DNA of 61,249 bases from a virus, in IMG/VR virus record IMGVR_UViG_3300007871_000033, positions 1-61,249 of that record. One strand, written 5' to 3'. A program made the position numbers and the translations under genes. Below are positions 37,709-46,554 of this stretch, piece by piece. Below the pieces are notes generated by a model that ran no database searches, had not been told where the DNA came from, and was given only the letters and a program-made list of their open reading frames with translations. Within the stretch, counting starts at the first letter, position 1. Every line of letters begins with the position of its first letter.

Positions 37709-38404
37709 GTGCGTTACCTTCTAGTTCTCCTACTCGTTCTTTGCAGTTGTAATCACCTCCCCAAACCTGTTATACCAGGGAAGCAGGTAGGCAACTCTTC
37801 GAACTCAACGGTTGCCTTGGTAGCCCCTACTAGCTTCTTTGATAAGGAAGGAGACCAGTGGGCTTTCTGCACGGGCTCCTTTATTAGCGAATATGAAGTA
37901 TTGACGGCCAATCATTGCGTAACAGAGATAGGCGATAGAATAAACGTAGCCACCTATAGCGATTACGCGGCTACAGACGGAACCTTCGAGAAGAGACACT
38001 TCACAACGTTCCAAGTAATAAAGATGTATAAGTCAGCGGATCTAGCGCTGCTTAGGATTGTAAAAGAAGAGAGATCACGTTTACCTGCCCACTCGGTTAT
38101 TCACGTTGGGCACAGAGCCCCTCACGTAGGGGAGAAGGTCTACATCGTAGGCCACCCAAACTCCGCCCTCTGGTCGTACACAGTTGGTATCGTATCAAGC
38201 GGGATTAGGCTCATTGAGAAGTTCGGAAAGTCAAGCAAGTTCTTTCAGCACCAAACCCCGGTTTTCGAGGGTAACTCAGGTGGACCAGTAATAACCATGA
38301 ATGGGGAACTCGTAGGAGTAGTATCTCTTTACACCCCAGGAGTCAGTCAGCTAAACCTCTCAGTCCACTTGGACGAAATTAGAGAGTTCCTAGGAAGAAA
38401 ATAA
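37709..38404 (+). CDS. Trypsin-like serine protease lipoprotein (231 aa)
   Basis: GTG start. Signal peptide LLVLLLVLCSC with a probable lipobox. The catalytic triad is complete: H69 (TANHCV), D111 (SADLALL) and S190 (GNSGGP). A lipid-anchored or exported chymotrypsin-fold protease sits inside the head operon, which is unusual because head maturation is served by a separate prohead protease. It may act on host envelope proteins. Confidence 0.85.
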   Translation: MRYLLVLLLVLCSCNHLPKPVIPGKQVGNSSNSTVALVAPTSFFDKEGDQWAFCTGSFISEYEVLTANHCVTEIGDRINVATYSDYAATDGTFEKRHFTTFQVIKMYKSADLALLRIVKEERSRLPAHSVIHVGHRAPHVGEKVYIVGHPNSALWSYTVGIVSSGIRLIEKFGKSSKFFQHQTPVFEGNSGGPVITMNGELVGVVSLYTPGVSQLNLSVHLDEIREFLGRK

Positions 38405-38405
38405 C

Positions 38406-38903
38406 ATGTCAGAATACAAAGATTCGCCCAAGCCATTGCGACAAAGTGACCCTAACCCCCTTTTCAAAGAGGCGGATGATGGTTATGTTATCAAAGGTAG
38501 GACAGCGATTGAGCGACAAAGAGATGCCGATGGAACTGGCTATTCTTCCCGCCGCCCAAGCTCTGTTGAACCTAAGGACTACAGCCTTTACGTTGAGGCG
38601 GACAAAGTCAGCAAGTCTAAGTCCCTCTCCACTAAAGAAGAGATTGACCCAGACGAGGTAATCAAGTCCTACATGACCAAAGCCTCGTTGCCCCCAAACC
38701 CAGCTTTGGACAAGGGCTGCGATGAAGACGACGAAGATACCGAAAAAGCTGTGGTTTCCGTAGACGGGAAGAAGCCAAGCAGCCTGGATGTCATCACCAG
38801 CACCCCTAAAAAACCCAAAGCTTCCACGGATCGCAACCGCACGGGGGGCCCAAACAACACTCCTCGATTTGGCATGGCCAACCTTACTACACCTAAGAAG
38901 TAA
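38406..38903 (+). CDS. Disordered head-module protein (165 aa)
   Basis: Lys/Ser/Pro/Asp-rich. Contains SLYVEADKVSKSKSL and DEDTEKAVVSVDG, motifs shared with neighbouring virion genes. No folded domain recognised. Confidence 0.6.
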   Translation: MSEYKDSPKPLRQSDPNPLFKEADDGYVIKGRTAIERQRDADGTGYSSRRPSSVEPKDYSLYVEADKVSKSKSLSTKEEIDPDEVIKSYMTKASLPPNPALDKGCDEDDEDTEKAVVSVDGKKPSSLDVITSTPKKPKASTDRNRTGGPNNTPRFGMANLTTPKK

Positions 38904-38916
38904 AATAAGATAAACG

Positions 38917-41811
38917 ATGGACAATCGGTTAGCGTCATTACGCAGGATTCTGCGTATACACATCAATTGGCTGACCGTAAAGTTGCTCGGTAAAGAGCTA
39001 GTCTCAAAAGAGGAGCTAGCTGAACTGAAGGACTACGGAAGGCTTGACCTGGGGGACGAGGTAGGACTTATAGAAAGTTCCTTCGTTCTTGGCCGTACCA
39101 GTGCGCTCTCCAAGAAATCCGAATATAAAGACATCACCCTAGAGAAGCTCTCGATGCTCAAGAAGAGAAAGTTCTCTTCCATCGAGAAGCTCGCAATTAG
39201 AGAAGCAAAGCTCCACGCCTCGCGCCGTCTTCAGATTCTGTCAGAAGAGGCTGCCGCTGGAGCTTTCGCGCGTGTGAACAAGGCCACCCAGGACCTCATC
39301 GCTGATGCCACCGCAAAGGACATCATCCAAGAGGAACTAGCCCTGGCCTTAGCTGAGAAGAAGACCCGCAAGCAGTTGGCCACCTCCGTAGGCAACAAGC
39401 TCGGCGCTGACCTCACAGCGGGGTTCCGCAAGCTACTCGTCACAGAGATGCACAGAGCCAAGACTCGTGGCGTTGCTATGGCGATTTCCAACAAGGTGGA
39501 CATCTACTCCACCTCTGAGGGTGCGCAGTCTATCGTTAGCGTAGTTCCCAACAGGGGAGCATGCAAGGACTGCGAAAACCTGTATCTCTCAGAGACAGGC
39601 GATCCCAGAACATTCAAACTATCGGACCTTGTAGGACAGGGTACCAACGCCGACCCCGGCATTAGCCATGCCCGCACGCATGGGCTACACCTAGGCTGGC
39701 GTCCAGTTATGCCCCCGGCACACCCTAACTGCTTCTGCGAGCTGGTGTACGTCCCCGCAGGCATGGGCTGGAAGAACGGCAAGCTGGTAGTTGTAGACGA
39801 GCTAAAGTACAAGGAGCAAATCAGCAAGGCTGTTGACAAAAGCACCATGTCCGCTACGATCAAGCCTCATGGCGCACCAAGCAACCAGGGCGATAAGACA
39901 CCCAAGCCTGGTAGTTTGCCAAAACTAGGAGGAGACGCTCCTGCTCTAGATGTATCCGCACACGCATCCACCCCAGAACCCACACAACAACAGCAAGAAC
40001 CTGCTGGAGACTCTAGGGAATATGATTACTGGGCACCAAAGTCAGGAGTCCCTCCTACAGGAGAGGGCTGGGAACAAGCAGAGGATAGCCAAGCATGGAG
40101 GCGTCCTAAGGGCTGGGCCGATGTAGGCGAAGGCGAGGACGAAGGCAACGAACGACCAACTATGTCCCCGGAAGAGAACATCGTTGCGAGACAGAAAGTA
40201 AAGGACTACAGCCACAAAGAGCACTCAGTTGCCGAAGCCAAAGATCACATCCAGAACGGAGAAGTAATCAACTCTGTTTCTATGAAAAAGATGGAGGAGT
40301 CAGGCGAGGGCTTGGCAGGCATAAATGATACGTTCAAACAGGACATAGCCGGAAACGGATCAAAGCTTACGAAGCCAGGTAACGCAGCGTTCGGCTCTGA
40401 TATTCAAAGAGAAGCTTCTGCGTATTCGGGCTTTGTTCTGGGCGGATGTGGCGACAGATGCTCACCCACCTTTATCTCAACTAAGGACAAGCAACCATCC
40501 AGTGGTATGGCTTGGCTGGGTGACTACCGCAATGCCATGACAGCCATCGACAGTATTTACCACCGTCCCGAAGGTCCTTCGAAACGAAGTGATGCCGAAA
40601 ACCTAGTTCAAGGCCTACTAGATATGGCTCCAGACAAGGACGCAGCTGTTGAACAGATGTCCAGGATAACAATCATGGACATGGTTCACAACAACACTGA
40701 TAGGCACGTTGAGAACCTTATGGTTAATGAGGACTTCTCGGACATACAAGCTATTGACCACGGCTATTGTTTTGAGCCAGGACTTCAGTCATATAAAAGC
40801 AAAATACATCAGGGGTTCAATGCCACCGGCAGGCACTTGAAGATACCCGCCAGTGTGCGGGAGCGCCTTGAGAAGACCTCCTATGGTGACATGAGGCAGG
40901 CCCACGGCGATCACCTCCAGGAGTGGCAAATAGCTCAGACCTATATGCGCATGCAGTATGTTATGCACATCGCTGACGAGAATGATGGCAACTTGCCCTA
41001 TGACGCTTTCCAAGGCGATTACACAAAGGATCGCCTAATAGGCAATGCTCGCTTCGAAGACTTTATGGTAGACTGGATTGATACCCACTCAGCAGATCCA
41101 GACAGCCCGCACCACGCCGCAGCAAAGCGCTTCGACCAAGTAGGAGTGTTCGTAGATCCTGCCAACGTCAGAGCCGAACCATATGTTATGATGACAAGGC
41201 TGGGCGTAGGAGAGAACTATACTTACGAGCAAGAGGTACGGTCAGAGAAGGCCGCCGCCGAGGCTTATAGAAACCCAGGTGCCCCGTGGGTCTTGGCTGC
41301 TAAAAACAAACAAGATGACATGATAGAGGCCATCAACGCTCCTCAACTAAAAGAGGCTAAAGCTAAGCAGGATGCTGCGATGAGGATCTACCAAGACGCT
41401 CAGCATGAGATCTTTGAGTTCAAGAGGCTCAATAAAGATCCAAACGATGAATATTGGGCGATGCAGGAAGCAATTCAACCTTTAGCCAAAAAGTACAAAG
41501 AGGCTCGGAAAGAGTTCGTCGATTTGAATACTAAGACCGAAAACCTAAAGACCCGAGAGCGCCGCATGTTCAACATCGTTCCTGAAGGTTTCCGAGAGAA
41601 GTTCGACGAGCTTGAAGAGAAGGTTAACAACGCTAGGGAGGATAGGCGTGTTGGCAGGCGTGGAGCCAGGGCCTATAGAATGGAACACGGCACGAGGGTT
41701 AAGTCACCAGCGGAGATAGAGAAAGAGAAGCGCCACGGCGCACCTGAAGGCTTTAAGGCGTGGCAGAGTGAGGGCAATAACGCTGATGGTGCGACCACGG
41801 AAAGGGACTAA
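38917..41811 (+). CDS. MuF-type head protein fused to a kinase-like domain (964 aa)
   Basis: Residues about 1-310 are a phage Mu gpF-like head morphogenesis domain: helical, RKLLVTEMHRAKTRG, then CKDCENLY and HPNCFCELVY zinc-type Cys. After a disordered linker, about 465-640 resembles PI3/PI4-kinase or HipA-like kinases: NNTDRHVENLM (D595, R596, H597, N600) then AIDHGYCF (D614). C-terminal helices follow. MuF proteins can be packaged in the virion, so the kinase could be injected into the host. Confidence 0.72.
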   Translation: MDNRLASLRRILRIHINWLTVKLLGKELVSKEELAELKDYGRLDLGDEVGLIESSFVLGRTSALSKKSEYKDITLEKLSMLKKRKFSSIEKLAIREAKLHASRRLQILSEEAAAGAFARVNKATQDLIADATAKDIIQEELALALAEKKTRKQLATSVGNKLGADLTAGFRKLLVTEMHRAKTRGVAMAISNKVDIYSTSEGAQSIVSVVPNRGACKDCENLYLSETGDPRTFKLSDLVGQGTNADPGISHARTHGLHLGWRPVMPPAHPNCFCELVYVPAGMGWKNGKLVVVDELKYKEQISKAVDKSTMSATIKPHGAPSNQGDKTPKPGSLPKLGGDAPALDVSAHASTPEPTQQQQEPAGDSREYDYWAPKSGVPPTGEGWEQAEDSQAWRRPKGWADVGEGEDEGNERPTMSPEENIVARQKVKDYSHKEHSVAEAKDHIQNGEVINSVSMKKMEESGEGLAGINDTFKQDIAGNGSKLTKPGNAAFGSDIQREASAYSGFVLGGCGDRCSPTFISTKDKQPSSGMAWLGDYRNAMTAIDSIYHRPEGPSKRSDAENLVQGLLDMAPDKDAAVEQMSRITIMDMVHNNTDRHVENLMVNEDFSDIQAIDHGYCFEPGLQSYKSKIHQGFNATGRHLKIPASVRERLEKTSYGDMRQAHGDHLQEWQIAQTYMRMQYVMHIADENDGNLPYDAFQGDYTKDRLIGNARFEDFMVDWIDTHSADPDSPHHAAAKRFDQVGVFVDPANVRAEPYVMMTRLGVGENYTYEQEVRSEKAAAEAYRNPGAPWVLAAKNKQDDMIEAINAPQLKEAKAKQDAAMRIYQDAQHEIFEFKRLNKDPNDEYWAMQEAIQPLAKKYKEARKEFVDLNTKTENLKTRERRMFNIVPEGFREKFDELEEKVNNAREDRRVGRRGARAYRMEHGTRVKSPAEIEKEKRHGAPEGFKAWQSEGNNADGATTERD

Positions 41812-41814
41812 TAA

Positions 41815-42048
41815 ATGGCTGAAGAAGAGACAAAAGAGAACGAGATTGAGTTCATTGCTTACGGCAAGAATGAGGAAGTCGTGGGAACCGTTTGGTGGAA
41901 TGGCAAGAAAGTGGACTCAGATTCACACATATTGCTTGGAAGATTACGAGACCTTGAAGTTAAGGGTCTTACAATAGATGATGGGGTAGAGTTCTTGAAT
42001 GAACTCCCCGGTAGATTCAGAAGCTACCTGACAGCAAGGAAACTATAA
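41815..42048 (+). CDS. Hypothetical small protein (77 aa)
   Basis: Acidic N-terminus, then IEFIAYGKNEEVVGTVWWNG and a helical C-terminus. Located directly after the MuF-kinase gene and overlapping the next gene, so it may be a partner or inhibitor of the fusion; this is inference from position. Confidence 0.62.
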   Translation: MAEEETKENEIEFIAYGKNEEVVGTVWWNGKKVDSDSHILLGRLRDLEVKGLTIDDGVEFLNELPGRFRSYLTARKL

Positions 42049-42527
42049 TGCTACGTAAATGTATATATGGAGGAGGAGATGGCTGCTCACGCCAGGGCGG
42101 GGATGGTTCTCTCCAGCATGGTAATACTTTTGTCCATCGCTACCCTACTATTGAAGAAGCAGGGAGGCCTGTGGGCTCCTTCGTAAAGTCTGCAAACCCA
42201 GCGGATGAAACCCCTCAATCTATCGCAGATTTCACTATTGCCTTTGATGAGGATAACACTTCTGCTATTATGTCATTAGTTCTGTCAAAGAGCATTGATG
42301 TAGAAGAACTCATCAAGTCGCTCTATGACTTCGACCTGGAGACTGAGGAAGGCATCGAGAAGTTGCTTGAGCTTCTTCCAATCATGGATCCAGATATCGT
42401 TGTTGAGATGGTAGAGAAGATTTGGCCTGGGTATACTGTAGATCAAGCAGACCCCGACCTCCTAAGAGCCGAGATTAAAGGCTATCTCTTAGACTATCTA
42501 GGAGAGGATGAAGATGCATCTATTTGA
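42048..42527 (+). CDS. Hypothetical acidic protein (159 aa)
   Basis: Basic Gly/Cys-rich start, then an acidic, helical C-terminus (VEELIKSLYDFDLETEEGIE). Contains two KS-hydrophobic motifs. Coupled to both neighbours. Confidence 0.62.
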   Translation: MLRKCIYGGGDGCSRQGGDGSLQHGNTFVHRYPTIEEAGRPVGSFVKSANPADETPQSIADFTIAFDEDNTSAIMSLVLSKSIDVEELIKSLYDFDLETEEGIEKLLELLPIMDPDIVVEMVEKIWPGYTVDQADPDLLRAEIKGYLLDYLGEDEDASI

Positions 42528-43020
42528 GATTACACTCACATGCTCTGCTGCAGGAGCCATAGTAGCCTGGCTCTGGTCACTCCACAAGGTAAAGATGATG
42601 GAACACAATCTGGATAGCGCTACTTGTCTTGTTAGGAAGAGGACAGTGGCCCTCCACAACCTGGAGAAGTTGATTGAGAACAGCCTTACCGCGTTCTCCC
42701 AACTAGAAGTATTCGCAGAAAAGACAATAGACGGGATGGTGGTAGTGAAGGATATAGATGAGGAAGATTCCCACTTCGTTTATGCCAACCCGGCTATGAG
42801 TGAAACATTAGGCTACACACAGGATGAGCTTATAAGCCGTCCGTGGAGAGATTTCTTGGTAACCACATCGAAGGATCAAGCCGACAAGCTAGACCAGCAA
42901 TGCTGCGGGGTTCTAGCTGAGTACCGATGTAAGAGTGGAGAGAAGAAGCTACTTTCTGTTTCGTCCTGCCCTGCTGATGAAGAGGGCTATGTATATGCTG
43001 TTTTTAGAGAGATAAAGTAA
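42514..43020 (+). CDS. Membrane-anchored PAS-domain protein (168 aa)
   Basis: ATG 42514 is best placed after GGAGAGG; an ATG at 42508 is possible. A membrane helix at 9-25 (SAAGAIVAWLWSL), a coiled coil, then a PAS domain from about 70: DGMVVVKDIDEED, FVYANPAMSETLGYTQDEL, and a C-terminal strand YVYAVFREI. PAS domains sense ligands or redox. No kinase or cyclase output domain is attached. Confidence 0.75.
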   Translation: MHLFEITLTCSAAGAIVAWLWSLHKVKMMEHNLDSATCLVRKRTVALHNLEKLIENSLTAFSQLEVFAEKTIDGMVVVKDIDEEDSHFVYANPAMSETLGYTQDELISRPWRDFLVTTSKDQADKLDQQCCGVLAEYRCKSGEKKLLSVSSCPADEEGYVYAVFREIK

Positions 43021-43244
43021 TGGCCAACAAAGCAGACCTTACAGGAGGAAATGGTTGGCAAGAGTATCAGCGTTTGGTCCTTTACGAATTGAAAGCCCAC
43101 ACCGACACCCTAGCGGAGTTTGGTGCAGAGCTTACGACCGTTAAGGTTGAGATCGGTATGCTCAAAGTTAAGGCAGGCCTATGGGGTTTGCTAGGCGGTT
43201 TGATCCCTGTGGCTATCGCTGTTGTTTCTAAGATGGTAGAATGA
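43020..43244 (+). CDS. XhlA-like coiled-coil membrane protein (74 aa)
   Basis: A helical N-terminus (LYELKAHTDTLAEFGAELTT, TVKVEIGMLKVKAG) and one C-terminal membrane helix (LWGLLGGLIPVAIAVVS). Same topology as XhlA/holin-associated phage proteins. Lysis or membrane anchoring is possible. Confidence 0.6.
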   Translation: MANKADLTGGNGWQEYQRLVLYELKAHTDTLAEFGAELTTVKVEIGMLKVKAGLWGLLGGLIPVAIAVVSKMVE

Positions 43245-43462
43245 GTCTAAACGAACGACAATTCAATACTATGGATTTACTGGTTCTAAAGAACCTACAG
43301 CAGCTTGGTCCCAAAACCAAACTACAGCTCATGCAAAAAGGCGTACATTCGGCAATGGTCAATCGCCTCGAAGAATTAGGTGTTCTCACCAAAGAACACG
43401 ACCCAGCAACAAACCTAAACTACTACACGGTGAATAATGACTGTTTCGACACGGGGACATAA
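43241..43462 (+). CDS. Winged-helix-like protein (73 aa)
   Basis: TKLQLMQKGVHSAMVNRLEE, then LGVLTKEHDPATNLNYYTV, fits a winged helix: recognition helix then a beta wing. DNA binding is inferred. Overlaps both neighbours. Confidence 0.58.
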   Translation: MSLNERQFNTMDLLVLKNLQQLGPKTKLQLMQKGVHSAMVNRLEELGVLTKEHDPATNLNYYTVNNDCFDTGT

Positions 43463-44981
43463 AGGACACGCGCATCGCTGGACTCTTAGACAGGGTCCTC
43501 AGATCGTTTCGTCCGTAACAGAAGGTGCAGACCACCGGCACGAGGTAAGAGGCAACCTATCTGGTCCTCCTATCACTGTTGGTGATAAGCATATTCACGA
43601 GTTGATGATGGATCACATACTTGTGCAATCGGGACCTCCTGTTGAGCAGTCAGAGGCTAAGAAAGATATGGATGACTACGGAACAGGCCTAGGCACTCCT
43701 AGGGACCTAAGCAAGGGCATGATGCCTGACATGGTGGATCCAGATCACTCCTACGTGTTCAAGTCTGGTGAGTTTGGTCTATACGATTACTGGTACATTG
43801 ACAACTTCCACAACTACTGGAAGTACTCTAACGCGCCGGAAGGCACCCCAGACTACGACCCAACTCTTGGCATTCCGCTAATGGCTAAGGACCAGCCCAT
43901 GCCAGCAGAGAACCCTCAGTTCTTTACCGCAGATGGCCAAAAGCGCAGCCAGGCAGTTCCCCCAGATATGATGCCTGAAGAGAACCCAGACTACAACTCC
44001 CTAGACCCCAGAAACATTTGGTATGAGATGTACGAGCGCGACGTTGATCGCCGCTACATCTACTTGGACTCTGACGTTCGAGAGAACCTAGACCTGTGGG
44101 TTCAGTACCAGCTTCGCGTCACAGACGCCAATATTCCAAAGCTTCGTAACTTCGCGAGAGAAAAGTTCACATCCGAACACCCCAAGGATAGGGTCATAGG
44201 GGCCATGCTTCTGCTTATGGATCAGGGCCTTTATGAGCTTGAGGAGCTGGCGGAAGCCACAGTCTCCGACCTGTCTTTCATCGACAAGACTGTGAAGCTA
44301 CTAGGACGCAAGTTCCTTTGTGACCCAGACCTGCTTGACTTCTTGACAAGCCTGCAAGGCCCTAGAGACCCTGCAGCTCCTCTGTTTAGCATTATCTCTA
44401 TGCAGGGAGAAGGAAAGCTTGGCGTAAAGCATCTAGCTTCCATCTTCAAATACCTCAGGGTATCTCCAGCCTACCTCCTCTCCTGGCACGCCAGCCACAT
44501 CTACTCGCGCATCATCAACCGCCTAGCCTTTGAGGACTTCGATCCTGATGAAGTAGACGGAGAAACTCTTAGTGAGTTGAAGAGAGTGTTTGGGACCCAG
44601 AAGGATTTGCAGTATCTGGTAGACCCCAAGCTCAGAGACTTACTGCTTGAAAACTACGGCACTACCGTCCAGAAGAGTATTGTGCCGAGAATCGACGCAG
44701 ACGACTATACTGCTCTCACCGTGTTCTCCGACCTTGTAGGTCGCCGGGACGATGAGATTGAGTTCTCCACCTGGCTCCACGCCCAGCCTATGCACGACAT
44801 ATCTCCAGAGGAGCAGGCAGAGGTTGACGCCGCTGTAGCAGCCTCTAATGAAGAAGCCGCCGCAGAAGAAGAAGGCGAAGACAGCTCCGGTACGGATGCA
44901 GACGGCAACATAGTGGAATCAGAAAACGCCGACCAGGAAGCTGGGGCAGTTGACACTGACCAAGAAAAGGTGGCAGAGTAA
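43437..44981 (+). CDS. Topoisomerase-IB-like virion-module protein (514 aa)
   Basis: The N-terminus has His-rich repeats (GHKGHAHRW, GADHRHEV, DKHIHEL) as in metal-binding phage structural domains. About 200-390 resembles the topoisomerase IB/tyrosine recombinase fold: IPKLRNFAREKF, RVIGAMLLLMDQGLY, then SWHASHIYSRI near the expected catalytic segment. Key catalytic Arg/Tyr positions are not obvious, so it may be structural only. Acidic C-terminus. Confidence 0.5.
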   Translation: MTVSTRGHKGHAHRWTLRQGPQIVSSVTEGADHRHEVRGNLSGPPITVGDKHIHELMMDHILVQSGPPVEQSEAKKDMDDYGTGLGTPRDLSKGMMPDMVDPDHSYVFKSGEFGLYDYWYIDNFHNYWKYSNAPEGTPDYDPTLGIPLMAKDQPMPAENPQFFTADGQKRSQAVPPDMMPEENPDYNSLDPRNIWYEMYERDVDRRYIYLDSDVRENLDLWVQYQLRVTDANIPKLRNFAREKFTSEHPKDRVIGAMLLLMDQGLYELEELAEATVSDLSFIDKTVKLLGRKFLCDPDLLDFLTSLQGPRDPAAPLFSIISMQGEGKLGVKHLASIFKYLRVSPAYLLSWHASHIYSRIINRLAFEDFDPDEVDGETLSELKRVFGTQKDLQYLVDPKLRDLLLENYGTTVQKSIVPRIDADDYTALTVFSDLVGRRDDEIEFSTWLHAQPMHDISPEEQAEVDAAVAASNEEAAAEEEGEDSSGTDADGNIVESENADQEAGAVDTDQEKVAE

Positions 44982-46138
44982 TGGAACTAGATCTATTTGA
45001 CTCCTGGGAGCCTATCACGAAAGCAAGGAAGCCCCTTGGCCTAGAGAACTGGAAGCGCCTTTCCCACATGGCAGAGCAGCTAAAGGGCAAGAAGGCAGCC
45101 GACCTGACCTTCACCACCAGCTACCCTGGCCACGAGGGCAAGAAGAAGACCCTAGGGTCTATTGAGGGCAACCTCCATTTCCTTCTGGGATATGGCAACC
45201 CTGCCTTCCACTTTGCCCCCTACCACTGGATGGTAATGGATCCTAACCTCAATGAGGAGGATGCGCTCATTCTCCACAGCACCAAGGGCCACCCTTCCCG
45301 ACCAGAGCTTTGGGAACGCGCAGAGCTTGAAATGGACGACGAGGGGGATCAAATCGAAGGACAGCCCCATCCATCCGTAGCTGACGTTCGTGAGATGGTC
45401 AAAGTTGCCAGAGCCAAGAAGGCCGAGAGCATCACCGTCGATTCGGGCATAGGAAACTACACAGCCATTCCATCTGAGGGATTGGTCTACGGCAACCACA
45501 ACGACCACTCATACTCCTGGGCCATGGTCAAGGACTCCTTCTTCGCTGCAGCCAATCCTGAGCTGATGGAGAAGATGAACGAGGCTCAAGAAGCCCACAC
45601 TGCTATGGAAGCAGAAATCTCCTACACAGCAGAGCCAGAGGAAGAGACCTCCGAAGTTCCTGAGATTCCAGAAATGGTCAAGCACATCGCTTACCAGTAC
45701 ATGGGCGAGGCCTTCGAGGACACAACCTACTCGCTAGTCAAGTCCCACTTCCCTGTGCCTAGCTCAACGGTCCCCGTAGAGTCAGTCAAGGGTACGACTC
45801 TGTATGGGGTGGTTACGACCAACTCCATCGACTTCTACGATAGAGAGGGCTGCCCAGTAAACGTTTCTGTGTATGATATCCCCTTCACCAGCTTTGACCT
45901 GACCAAGGGCGGTAATATGTTCGCCAGCGTGGTTCATAGCTTCGGAGCCAAGTACTTCGGTATTACTCCAGACCTCGCGCAGTATGTAGTAGAGAACGCC
46001 CCACCGCAGGCCCCTAGGGTGCTTGAAGCTGAGGCTTCGCCCAACTTCGGTGATGTTGGCGGGACCTACGCAGACCTAGAGAACCTAGACAAAGCAATAG
46101 TCATAGAGGAAGACGGAACCTATCGGGTGGTGGTTTAA
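44981..46138 (+). CDS. Hypothetical head-module protein (385 aa)
   Basis: No domain recognised with confidence. Beta- and helix-mixed, with an acidic middle (EPEEETSEVPEIPE) and a C-terminal region GTTLYGVVTTNSIDFYDREG. Linked to neighbours by ATG overlaps, so part of the head operon. Confidence 0.65.
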   Translation: MELDLFDSWEPITKARKPLGLENWKRLSHMAEQLKGKKAADLTFTTSYPGHEGKKKTLGSIEGNLHFLLGYGNPAFHFAPYHWMVMDPNLNEEDALILHSTKGHPSRPELWERAELEMDDEGDQIEGQPHPSVADVREMVKVARAKKAESITVDSGIGNYTAIPSEGLVYGNHNDHSYSWAMVKDSFFAAANPELMEKMNEAQEAHTAMEAEISYTAEPEEETSEVPEIPEMVKHIAYQYMGEAFEDTTYSLVKSHFPVPSSTVPVESVKGTTLYGVVTTNSIDFYDREGCPVNVSVYDIPFTSFDLTKGGNMFASVVHSFGAKYFGITPDLAQYVVENAPPQAPRVLEAEASPNFGDVGGTYADLENLDKAIVIEEDGTYRVVV

Positions 46139-46380
46139 TGAGTAATACAGTATTCCTAGCCTGTTCCAAGTGCCACGAGATGGTCATCAAGAGCATTGAT
46201 GGCGAGATCAAGATGAGGACCAAGATTCTCCTCATCTCTGAGGAAAAGGGAGCACGCGCCGTCTGCAAAGGATGTGGGGACGAGATTCCTATCCCTGTAA
46301 AGCTGGACGTTGACATGGTGAAGTCCCTCGCTCAAGAACGTTCACCTTCCCTTTATCTACGGTCTTTCGACAAAAAGTAA
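46138..46380 (+). CDS. Small zinc-ribbon protein (80 aa)
   Basis: CSKCHEMV and CKGCGDEI make a four-Cys zinc ribbon, like Com-type phage translational regulators. Ends SLYLRSFDKK, carrying the recurring LYL motif. Confidence 0.68.
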   Translation: MSNTVFLACSKCHEMVIKSIDGEIKMRTKILLISEEKGARAVCKGCGDEIPIPVKLDVDMVKSLAQERSPSLYLRSFDKK

Positions 46381-46389
46381 TCTTTTTAG

Positions 46390-46417
46390 TTGACAGTACG
46401 ATAGGATGTTATATACT
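46390..46417 (+). promoter_or_regulatory. Sigma70 consensus promoter before the capsid operon
   Basis: TTGACA, 16 nt, TATACT, beginning 10 nt after the preceding stop. Likely source of a leader RNA and of strong capsid expression. Confidence 0.78.
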
Positions 46418-46423
46418 TAGTAG

Positions 46424-46527
46424 TGAAGCTTGAGGTCTCCACCTTATAGAGGGCTTCTGTACAGAATAGCCTTCTCCACAAAGGGAGTTACTTGACACCT
46501 ATAAAACGTGTCTAGTGCTCCCTTTTT
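46424..46527 (+). ncRNA. Leader or small RNA ending in a terminator
   Basis: From the predicted start (about 46424) to the T run at 46527 is about 104 nt. The 3' part is AAGGGAG-ACT-GACAC, loop, GTGTC-AGT-CTCCCTTTTT (46481-46527), a near-perfect intrinsic terminator. Either an attenuated leader of the prohead-protease operon or an independent small RNA. Confidence 0.55.
46481..46527 (+). terminator. Strong intrinsic terminator / attenuator
   Basis: The stem described for the leader RNA, followed by TTTTT, only 28 nt before the ATG of the prohead protease. Confidence 0.82.
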
Positions 46528-46554
46528 ATTTTAGACTACAAGGTAATACTCAAT

